A DNA stretch of 64,000 nucleotides, from the NCBI GenBank assembly GCA_039545275.1, contig BCHS01000014.1:313930-377929 (forward strand), read 5' to 3'. The notes beneath the pieces are model-generated. The model was not told the DNA's origin. It saw only the letters and a list, made by a program, of their open reading frames with translations, and did not search any database. This stretch comes from Pseudomicrostroma phylloplanum (Eukaryota > Basidiomycota > Exobasidiomycetes > Microstromatales). Both the position numbers and the translations under genes were made by a program. Position 1 is the first letter of the stretch, and each line of letters opens with the position of its first letter. Positions 54,908 through 64,000 of the stretch are shown one piece after another.

Positions 54908-55926
54908 GTCTTGCTCGGTGACCCCCCCCCCCCCTCCCCTTGGCTTCGTGCTGTGAAAGCGCCTCCAGATACCGCAGACGGTCGAGCTTTGAGCTCCCCT
55001 GCTTCTTCTCGTGTCCGTTCCCTATAATTCTGTATGCTTATCAGCAGTTTTCGTATACCTGGTGTCGAGCCTTCGTTTTCTCCACCTTTACTTTGCCTGT
55101 ATCTGTCCGCTCCTGTTGTCTTTGTATTACTTATTCGTAATTTCGGAGTCGCTACTACTTGTTCATGTCTTCTTGTTTGTTCATATACTTGGTTTGCAAT
55201 GCTATTGACCCGTCTCTTTCGTGAGTAGTGCGTAAGGGTGCAGAGGAAGATAGCACCCTCTGCTCTGCTGTGCGCAGGACGAAGGGGAGCCAGCCCTCTC
55301 GGTCCCGGAACGGAGGCACGGAAGCGCGTCGGAACAGACATACGGAAGCTCTCTCGTCCACATCCCTGCGCCTCGTACGACTTCTCTACCTTCCCGAGAT
55401 CATTTCCATCTTCATCATCACAGACACACGTCGTCTCGCGCCTGCTCGTCTTCGTCTTCGTCTCTCTTCCCTCTTCGACTTTGCTCTTGAGTGAAGCGCC
55501 TCGCTCTTCTTCGCAGCATCGTCTGTCCTTGCTTTTGCTGCATACATTGTTATCCTACCACCGATTGCTCTTCTCCCACTTGCATCTGCATTGCCACTTC
55601 TCTCGTCGCTCTGGCGTCTGCAATAACAGCATCTGTAGCACTCTCTCTGGTCGAGACACTCAGTCAGAGCTGATTAGAAGGCTCTGACCGCACCTCTTTC
55701 GCACAGCTCGGTGGCTCGTCGTTTCTACAGCGGTCCCTGAACTGCGCAGCTCATCCTGGATAAGCTCATTTGGACGTACATTCCCTCAATCACCTACCCA
55801 TCGAGCAAAGCCGCTGCTGCTGTTATACCTTCCCTACCAGTATCGTACTAGCTTTCTTCATCATCCTCTTTCTCCCCCTGTGACAAGCTCACGTCCATCC
55901 CCGCCTAGCCGACCAACTCGCAAGCC
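54908..55926. other. intergenic region upstream of mpe1
   Basis: About 1 kb, strongly CT-rich. It begins with a 13-base C run (54922-54934). Open frames here are pyrimidine-tract artefacts and probably part of a long mpe1 leader. Confidence 0.5.
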
Positions 55927-58169
55927 ATGTCGTCCTCTTCGGTCTACTACAAGTTCAAGTCCCAAAGGGATCCCTCCAGGGTCACCTTCGATGGCACGTC
56001 CATCTCCGTCTGGGACCTGAAGAGGGAGATTATCCTGCAGAACAAAATGGGCAAAGGAACCGACTTCGACCTGGGCATTTACAATCCTGATACAAACGAA
56101 GGTGAGTGAGAAGCAAGTGGCTGAGCAGGACAGCTAAGAGCAGCCAACTGACGTCTGTGAATCTTCGCTGCGCACACCAGAGTATCGTGATGACAGCTTC
56201 TCCATCTCAAGGTCCTCGACAGTGATCGTTCGCCGTCTCCCGCCCTCCAAGCCCGGGCGCGGCAACGCTCAAAACTACATAGCTGACCTTCAACGGGATG
56301 CTGGCGAGTCATCATCCCGTGGAGGGGTGCGAGGCGGCAGGGACGAGCGGCAACAAGGACCTTCCTATCGAGGACCCATGAGCATCCGATTCGATGATAG
56401 GGCAAAGGACAGAGAGCCTTCGTCTAGTGCGACGCCGGCCCCTCAGCTATCTATGCCCAGCAGCCTTGCCAACGGTGACCAGGGCGAGGCCGAGAGCATC
56501 GCAGCCATGTTCCAGGCAACTACCGATCAATGGGACGCGACGCAAGAGAAGATGTCCCATGCTACTTTCCGATCTCGCGGAGGCGGACCTTCGAGGGGAG
56601 GTGGCCCACCTCGGACCTACACTCCCCGAGACTCTGCCCCGCACCAGGCGGCTCCGGATCGTCCACCTCCTCCGACGTACGTTTGCTACCGATGTCACAT
56701 GAAGGGACACTGGATCTACGACTGTCCCACCAACCAGGATCCGGACTGGGACAACAAGCCCAGACTGAAGAGGACAACGGGTATCCCGAAGAGTATGCTG
56801 AAGACTGTAGAGGCCCCCACGGACGAGCAGAGGCAGGCAGGAGTGATGATCACTGCTGATGGAACGTATGTCGTGGCTCAGGTTGACAGGTGAGTAGCAG
56901 GTGCCAGTTGCTGTTGGAAAGCTCTAGCGCTGACCAACCAACGCCGTTCTCTTCTCGTTGTCAGCGCTACGTGGGAGAATACTCGCAACCAGATCAAGCC
57001 GCTATCTCGCTCAGACGTCTTCCAATCCGTACCTTCAGACTCAACGCTAGCCTGTCCACTTTGCTCCAAGCTCCTTCGATCTGCGGTACAATCGCCCTGT
57101 TGCTCTACCCGCTACTGCGAGGAATGTATCCAGAATCACCTCCTCGAGCACGACTTCTCGTGTCCCGAGTGCGAAAAGCGCATAGCGGATCTGACTACTC
57201 TGAAGAAGGACGATGAGACTCGCAAGAAGGTGGAAAGCTACGTCGAGGAGGCTGTTGGGAAGAGTGAAGAGGAGGTCAAGGAGAGGGAGGAAACTGAGGC
57301 AAAGGCCAAGGCCGAGAGGGAGGAGAGCGAGAGGAAGATCAAGGAGGAAGAGGATGAGACGGCTACTACGACTGCTAATGGCCAACCTACTGGGGAAGAG
57401 TCTGCCTCAGGATCGGCTAAAGAAGGTGAAGCTGGTCAAGCCGGCCAACTTCCTTCAAATGGTACACCTCCCGTGGCCAACCCGAACATGCCATCGAACG
57501 TGCCTGTGGTCATGTTCAACCCGCAATTAGTTCAGCAGCTGGTGATGACGCTGTCTAATCCACGACTGCCGCCGCCAATGAGGATGATGCTGCAAACACA
57601 GTTGCAGGCTCAACAGATGGCCTTTATCCGGATGCAGTCCAACGGTGGAGCGGGCGGAGCTGCGGGTGGGCCCGGTGTCGGTATGAACGGCGGCATGGGA
57701 GGTATGCCCGGTGCAAGTGCAGGGTGGCAAGGTCAACAAGGCTTCCGACCAATGAACATGCAGCAGCAGCAACAGCAGCAGATGAACCCTATGATGGGCA
57801 TGAATGGGATGAATGGAATGGGAGGTATGCGCATGGGCATGAACAATCCGGCAGCTGCCATGGGCATGGGCATGGGTATGGGCATGATGAATCGCCCTGG
57901 TATGCCCCCCGGTGTAGGGGCCGCGGCCGCTGGAGGCGGAGGTCCAATGGATGGTGGAGCGTACAATCGCGCTAGGAAGTGAGTCGCTCGAACCTGGCTG
58001 GGACTGCTCAATAGGAAGTGAAAAACGCAATGTACTGACATCTCCTCCCCGTCTGCCATCCTTTTCCCCCAGTATGCCTCGCCAGCAAGGAGGTCAGAAG
58101 CGCGAGAGGGACACGGACTTTGTCGAGCTGGGCGGTGGCGATGCGAGCAAGATGGCTCGCACTGGGTAG
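55927..58169 (+). CDS. mpe1: cleavage and polyadenylation factor subunit Mpe1 (RBBP6-like)
   Basis: RING-type subunit of the nuclear 3'-end processing factor. Exons 55927-56101, 56181-56889, 56965-57978 and 58073-58169, giving 664 residues. Domain order: an N-terminal DWNN ubiquitin-like domain (VYYKFKSQRDPSRVTFDG, ISVWDLKREII, DLGIYNPDT) to about residue 80, a CCHC zinc knuckle near 226 (CYRCHMKGHWIYDC), then a RING/U-box near 325-375 (CPLCSKLL, CCSTRYCEECI, CPEC). A charged coiled-coil segment follows. The C-terminus is rich in Met, Gly and Gln and ends with a basic tail (GGQKRERDTDF). The order DWNN, zinc knuckle, RING is diagnostic of Mpe1/RBBP6. Confidence 0.96.
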
Positions 58170-58688
58170 TGTGTAGCTTACCTCGGCTCGGCAATTTGAG
58201 ACTGTGAGCAGCATGTACGTCTAGCCCGCAATGTGACTCCTCTTCAGCTCGTACTGTGTGGCCTGTCCGATTTCAGAATGGTGCTGCGTTTTGCTGGACA
58301 TCGGAACGGAACGAGACGCCCCCACGCACCCGCCCCCGGCCCCGCGTCTGACTGACGGCTCTCTGTGCTCTTTCACAGGAGCGACAAGTGCGGGGAAAGT
58401 GTCAATGCCGAAGCGAGCGGAAAGGGAGACGTTCGCTTGGCCGGGAAAGGCCATCGTTGCCTAAACTCCTCTCAACCCTTGGTGGTCATCTCTCACTTTA
58501 TTCCTTGATCCTTGCCATACCTCGAGCTACTTGTGATACCTACTCACCTCTTTCCGGATACGCTTCTGCATTGAACGAGAACAGGAGCCCAGCCCCTGTC
58601 GATTATCGGCATACCAACACGCAGCACGCAGCGACTGCCCTATTACCCCACTCCACTCCATATCACCTAGCGCTACCTCTTCCTCACT
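58170..58688. other. intergenic region upstream of the SDR gene
   Basis: 519 bp holding the 3' flank of mpe1 and the promoter of the next gene, with a C-rich stretch near 58318-58346. No gene was seen. Confidence 0.5.
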
Positions 58689-60127
58689 ATGCCCCCTTCA
58701 GTCTACGAGACGCACTGCAAAGGTGCTGGCGGTCTGCCCACGACTCCCATCTGGGGTCTCCTGCGTCGTCGTTACTGGCAATACTTCTCCGACCACGCAC
58801 GGTACCGCTCTTTGCCTCCCCGAGTGGACCTCCGAGGGAAGACGGTCATCGTCAGCGGATCCAACAGCGGCATTGGGAAAGAAGCCGCTTTTGTCTTTGC
58901 CCAGTGGGGCGCAACGGTCATTCTTGCCTGTCGTGACCCGCCGGAGTACGAGCAGCACCCCAAGGACGCCATCAAGGATCTTCTTTCACGGGACTCATCC
59001 CTCGCTCCTGAGCAATTCGAGTGGTGGGAAGTAGACTTTGCAAAACTCGATAGTGTGAGGGCTTTTGGCCGAAAGTGGCGCCAGAGTGGAAGGGTGTGCG
59101 ATGTACTGGCTAACAACGCCGGTGTGGGCGGGGCGGGGTCAAGGATCGTCACGAGGGATGGGTTTGAGCTGGTGAACCAGATCAACTTCATGGCGCATTG
59201 CCTGCTCACGCTCTACGTCCTGCCGAGCATGAAAAAGGTGAGTAGAGCGAGAGAGAGCGAGAGCGACGTCCCAGAACGACCTCAGAGGAGCGTATACTCA
59301 CCCCCCTGCACTGCACTTGCCCTCACTCGCTCCCTCCCTACCCCCCCTAGTCCCCCGCCCCACGCATCGTCAACACCACCTCCATCTTCCACTTCGGCGG
59401 CGTCCTCGACTTCTCCGACTTCAACAACGAGCGCCAAACCTCTCGCGGACTACACGGCGTGCAACTCTACTGCAACGCCAAGCTCCGTCTTCAAGTCTGG
59501 ACCGTCGAGTTGCAACGACGCTTGAGTCGTTCGGATGAGTTTAGACATGTGGTTGTGCATGGTTGTCATCCTGGATTCGTGAAGAGTAATCTTTGGAACT
59601 CACCGACGATTAGGGCTCTGCCGACTATTCTTGTCAAGGGACTCGACCTGCTGATGGGACTCCTCAGTATCACCAGTCAACAGGGCTCGCTGGCCATCCT
59701 GCACGCAGCACTACGTGCCGACCTCGGACTGCCAAAGGAGTACATCCGCACTCCCGCTACTCTCGGCGGAAAAACAGAAGACGAAAAGTCTATCACTTCC
59801 TCCTCCTCCTCTTCCACCACTTCCACCTCTGCTCTGCCCTTGCCAATCCCAGCAGGTCTAACAGCCACCATCGGTGGTCAATTCGTAAACCGCACTCACG
59901 CCGGCTTCCCTCATCGTCCAGAATGCGACGATCCCCTCATCCGCGCCAGGCTCTGGCAGAGGGTGCTGGAGGATCTCAAGTTGAACACCACCGCCGGAGG
60001 GGGTAGCGGTAGAGTTGGGGGTGTGGTTAGTGTTAGTGCTGGTGTTAGGAGACAGAGGGATCCGGATGGATTGACGGAGGGATTGCCTGAGCATCCACAG
60101 GGTGTTGCGCTTATTGAGAAGGCTTGA
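58689..60127 (+). CDS. short-chain dehydrogenase, retinol-dehydrogenase-like
   Basis: Exons 58689-59237 and 59351-60127, giving 441 residues. NAD(P) motif GSNSGIG, with ACRD following. Other marks are VLANNAGVGG (NNAG), VNTTSIFHFGG with the catalytic Ser, YCNAK (YxxxK) and CHPGFVKSNLW. This matches the RDH/WW-domain-oxidoreductase-like SDR group, whose fungal members have varied or unknown substrates. It is longer than usual. A Ser/Thr-rich insert (about residues 330-345) and a Gly/Val-rich stretch near the C-terminus are likely disordered. There is no clear membrane anchor. Confidence 0.88.
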
Positions 60128-60393
60128 GATGGAGTTGGGGCTGCCGGGACGAGGGAGAGACAGAGAGAGACAGGGACAGAGAGATGGAGAGAGGCTATGT
60201 ACGGTCTCAGGCGGTTCACATGTTGCGAGACTCGGGCGATGTAATGAATGCTTTCCTTTTCCTTATTAATTCAATGCAGAGGTGCCGGTGTACAGACTTA
60301 TTGTGGTCTACCCGTCGTGCTCCTCTGGGTGTAGTGCTCTCTTCTCTACATAACTGCACCTTCTTCGTGATCGTCGGGCCAGAATCAACACAA

Positions 60394-62222
60394 TTAACAC
60401 TGCCTAGCGTACCCAGTAGCCTTGACACCGGTCCCCTTATCCATCCTAGCAGCATTTCGCTCCAAGTCCATATGCTTCTTATTTCCATGCTTTCCCTTGT
60501 GCTTGAACTTGTTCTCCTGTTGCTGAGCCTCGCTACCGCTTCCCTGTCCCAGCAGAGCGAGCTGAGAAGAGCTGGAATCCTTGTCCTCGAGGTCTTCAGC
60601 AATGGAGAGTACGTCGTGAACGAGTTGAGAAACCATGTCCTCTGTCATCGTCTCCCTGACCACGACGCGCAGCACCTCGATCTTATCACAGTCGGGGCTC
60701 AACTCGTAATTGGGGACCACCCAACCTTTGACACGGAGGAGGGTCTGCATCCAGGCTTGCTTGATGTGGGGGTGCTGCTTCTTGAAGTCATCGGTGAACT
60801 TAAAGGCGATGACGGGGAGACCGGCCTCGTAGTAGGCTGCCGAGTCCTCATCGAGGATACCGGCCTTGGCGCCTGCGGCTGCGAGACTGGAAACGGGACG
60901 GTGGATGTCCGAGAGGACGTCGAACTTGCCGGACATTTCGAGGGCGCGCGACAGCAGACGGGCATTCTTCAGGTCGTTCTCCATCACCTCTTGGAAACCG
61001 CTGAAGCCCAGCGAGAGGAATCGGAAGGCCTGCGCGAGAACCTGGTTGGCAGGGCGAGAGAAGTTGAGTCCAAAGGAGTACTCTACGGATCCGAGGTAGT
61101 GGAGCTCAAAGACGAGCTCCTTGGGAACCACGTCTGGGTGACGGAAGATGACCCAGCCCAGACCGACGTTTGTCATACCGAACTTGTGGCCAGAGGTGTT
61201 GATGGATACGACGCGGGGGATCTGGAAATCCCACTTGAGGTCGGGAGTGGCAAAGGGAGCAACCATGGCGCCCGAGGCTCCATCGACGTGGATGGGAACG
61301 TCGAGGCCGGTACGCTTCTGCAGGTCGTCCAAGAGATTGGACATCTCCTCGACTGGCTCGTAGTGGCCGGTGTAGGTACTGCCGAGGATGACAATGACAC
61401 CGATGGTCTCCTCGTCGACCATGTCAATGGCCTTCTTTGGGTCCATGCGGTAGTGGCTCTCTGGGCTGGTGGGCACCAACCTCATCTCGAGGTCAAAGTA
61501 CCTAGCAAACTTCTCAATGGCTACCTGAGCATTGGATCCAAAGACGACGTTTCCAAGTCCCTTCCAAGGCTTTCCCTCCTTCTGTCGCTTTTCCTGCCAT
61601 CGCTTCTTCATTGCCAGTCCACCGAGCATGATTGCCTCGGAAGAACCAGTGCAGGCAGTTCCAAATGCACTCTGTACATTGCCGTCCTTGTCCTTGGGCT
61701 GGGGAGCGTGCCAGAGGTCGGCGAGCTGTGAGATGCATCGGCCGTGGATCTGGAGGGTTGCGGGGTACTCGTCCTGGTCTACGATGTTGATGTACTTTGT
61801 CTCGTCTACGAGGCGCTCACCCCACTCGGGGAGGCTGGTGTGCACAAAGGAGGCGAGGTTGAGTGTGGGCTTGGCGTCGAGGGTGATCTCGTCGGTGAGG
61901 AGATGGTAGGCTGCCTCTTCGGAGATTCCATCCTTTGGCAAGCTGTACTTGGGCTGCGAGGGGGGAGTGGGAAGTGGAGGGTGAGCGAGAGAGAAAGGAG
62001 AGAGGAGCGTGAGTAAGAGTGCTGGCAGGTAGAAGCTGGTCAGGCCTCGCCATGAGTATGAGGGGTGATACTGACGATTCCCTCGATCTGGTACCTTCCA
62101 CCACGAATTGTGCTGTGGCTGGCGTGATTGTTTCCACCACCTGCCTTTTGGATGAGGCTGAGGTGAGGGTGGTCTGCTGCCCTCTCGATGATCTGATCTG
62201 CGCTGACGTGGTTGGACAACAT
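60394..62222 (-). CDS. gad1: glutamate decarboxylase
   Basis: PLP enzyme converting glutamate to GABA and CO2 in the cytosol. Minus-strand exons 62222-62076 and 61953-60394, giving 568 residues. Landmarks: PTLNLASFVHT, CTGSSEAIMLGGLAMK near the cofactor, IHVDGASGAMVAPF (the Asp that pairs with PLP), and INTSGHKFGM with the PLP-binding Lys. RVVVRETM follows near the C-terminus. Family members begin shortly before the IPKYxLP segment, here reached through the splice of exon 1 (YQIEGI) to exon 2 (PKYSLPKDG). The C-terminal extension is basic and Gln/Lys-rich. It is separate from bacterial GadB in having about 100 extra residues. Confidence 0.96.
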
Positions 62223-62749
62223 GTTGGCGGTGTGGTGAGATGTGAGTGGGTAGGTATGGTCAAGGAGGGAAGATGGGGGGTAGGTGTGGAGGGGTTAACA
62301 GACGTCTATGATGGCCTGCGATGGTGACGCTGTGCTGTGTGGATCTTCTCAAGGGGGGGCTATGCTTCCTTGCGCCCAATCGGGGGTGAGCGTGGTGCAG
62401 CCGTGGATGATGCCGAGTTGCCTGCCGAAGGGGTCCACCACCCAGCCACACGCCAGAAGCAGATGCCGCCGGACGACAGCCGCACCGGCGAACACGGCCA
62501 CGACCACGTCCGTGCGGATGTGTTCTCCTGCGTACGTACGTCATGATTGGACATCCTCGGCCTGACAAAGGCACACACACACACGCATACACGCACGTGG
62601 CATCCCACCCATCCTCTGCGCGCGCTGACCTGCCCCTTCCCCCGCACCACTTCTTCCCATGGCCCCTGGAGCACCAACCAGCCTCGGAGTGATCGCAAAG
62701 TGTACTCCGTGTCCAACACCATCGCGCCTTGCTCCCCTCAGCCTCCGCC
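62223..62749. other. divergent promoter region between gad1 and the CCDC47-like gene
   Basis: 527 bp with a CA-repeat stretch (ACACACACACACGCATACAC) at about 62575-62594. No gene or clear TATA box. Confidence 0.5.
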
Positions 62750-64000
62750 ATGGCACCCGCCCCTGCCCTGACCTTCTCCGATGCTCTGCAAGAGTACCTC
62801 CACCGGCCGCGCCAGATCACCTCGAAGATCTCCATTGCGCCCGTAGACCTAAAGTGGGAAGGCCTCGCCCTCGTCCTCTCCCTCTTCTTTGTACTCCTGC
62901 ACGCCATTGGAAAGAGGCGCAACCGGTCACTGGCTCACAATTGGGTACAGCAGGCATTGCCCGCCATTGAAAAGGAGTTTGCTACCACTGCAAAGGACAG
63001 CAATGGAAAGGGGGAGCTCCTACTGTGGAATGGAGGAGACGAGGCAGTCCTCTACGCCAGTGGAAGGAGGGGAGTAGAGAGGTCAGTAGTCGCGCGGCTG
63101 TCCATCCTCACGCCGACATCGTAGCATATACTCACCCTCACTTGCCAATCCCTCGCTCTTTCGCTACTCCGCAGCCTACACGCCCACTTCCACCTTACCC
63201 CACGGCACGACCCCCTCCTCTACGTCTACCACACCCTCTACGAATTCGCCCTCGCCTCACCCATCTCCGCCGTGCGGGATCGTCTCACTCTCACCTTCCA
63301 ACTGCCTCCGACTACCGAGAACCTCTCTGGCATCTTTGCCCTAGTGGACAAGTCTGTCCTGCAGTCCATCCGAAAGTCGCGTCCCTTTGACCTAAGCTTC
63401 GGTCGACTGCTGGACCTGCAAGAGGGGGAGCGAGATACGAGGGGATTGAGCTCACAGTGGGCCGTCATTAGCGAGACGGCGGACCTGACGGATGGGTTTC
63501 TTGGAGCGGCTGGCAACTCGGGAGAGGAGAGGAAGACAAAGCTTGGAGTACAGACGGTGCTCAACTCGCCTGCTGGCAAATGGCTGGAGAGCTTGATCAT
63601 CACCGACCTGCCTGCCCAGAGGCCAGACGAGGAGTGAGTAGGAAGTGATCGTCGAGGGCTATTGGAGTCAAGGCAAGGGGTCAAAAAGCTGACCCCTCCA
63701 TACTCTCTCCCACCCCCTTCTCATCACAGACGCGGCGAGGCAGTCCCTCTCTCAACCTACCCCCGTCTTCTAATCCTCACTCTGCGCGTGCCCCGCTCCC
63801 CCTCTCAAGCCCAGGCCTCTCTCCCCCTCCTAAACCTAGCCACCAACCTCCTCGACGCCCTCGACTTCTCCCTCATCAAACCCTCCTCCACCTCTCTCAC
63901 CAAGATCCGTCGTGCCCGTTCTGACTTCGAAATCGAACGTCAAAAGGAGCGCGAGAAGGGGAAGAAGGAGGAGGAAGAAGAGGCTAGGTTGAAGAAGAAG
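62750..64000 (+). CDS. CCDC47-like ER membrane protein (DUF1682), 3' partial
   Basis: Resembles CCDC47, a calcium-binding ER protein that forms the PAT complex for insertion of multipass membrane proteins. Exons 62750-63081, 63175-63633 and 63730->64000. About 350 residues are visible and the gene runs off the window. A single membrane segment lies near residues 38-53 (LALVLSLFFVLLHAIG), followed by a basic flank. The globular part contains DPLLYVYHTLYEFAL, VDKSVLQSIRKSRPFDLSF and YPRLLILTLRVP. The visible end is a charged coiled coil (RQKEREKGKKEEEEEA), as in the family. ATG 62750 was chosen as the first in the frame with a good context. Confidence 0.85.

Noticed and set aside
54922..54934. 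13-base C run after the secreted protein gene
   Set aside because: A simple homopolymer in a 3' flank, possibly of imprecise length from sequencing. Not a feature of interest by itself.
55238..55687. 149-codon frame upstream of mpe1
   Set aside because: Sequence is a CT-rich tract giving Ser/Leu/Phe/Arg codons. More likely leader or promoter.

Overview
This 64 kb window is nuclear DNA of a fungus, most likely a basidiomycete of the Ustilaginomycotina (smut and relatives). It is GC-rich and gene-dense, with about 23 protein genes on both strands. Most introns are short (about 45-120 bp), begin GTGAGT or GTAAG and end CAG or TAG. Fungal marker genes are present: ERG4 sterol reductase, RHO1, YPT6, the cleavage/polyadenylation subunits PFS2 and MPE1, and a five-unit polyubiquitin. 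The strongest lineage clue is the first gene, a cytoplasmic dynein heavy chain that stops right after the FNR motif of AAA4. This resembles the two-gene dynein (Dyn1 plus Dyn2) reported for Ustilago maydis. I saw no CRISPR array, transposon, rRNA, tRNA or viral sequence.

Layout. 1-9062 (+) split dynein heavy chain, open at the 5' end. 9368-17255 (-) holds a lipase-like hydrolase, a TFIIIC-type WD40 protein and ERG4. 19044-20177 (+) is RHO1. 20920-24615 holds two unrecognised genes. 25339-32951 (+) holds YPT6 and a 1,864-residue kinase. 33361-38981 (-) holds a Sec14-like/RhoGAP protein and cofilin. 39667-41985 holds a nicotinamide riboside kinase and a 3-oxoacyl-CoA-reductase-like SDR. 43135-44498 (+) is polyubiquitin. 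44774-47739 is a divergent pair: a D-erythronate-dehydrogenase-like SDR and a class II aldolase. 47866-51777 is the divergent pair PFS2 and GID8. 53648-60127 (+) holds a secreted hydrolase-fold protein, MPE1 and an SDR. 60394-62222 (-) is glutamate decarboxylase. 62750-64000 (+) is a CCDC47-like ER protein, open at the 3' end.

How the genes relate. Most are independent housekeeping genes. Three relations stand out. The dehydrogenase/aldolase pair shares a 246-bp intergenic region and probably belongs to one acid-sugar route. PFS2 and MPE1 encode two subunits of the same polyadenylation machine and lie less than 6 kb apart. RHO1, a RhoGAP and cofilin all act on the actin cytoskeleton but are not arranged as a cluster. 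Gene models were derived by reading splice sites and keeping the frame across introns. They have not been checked against transcripts.
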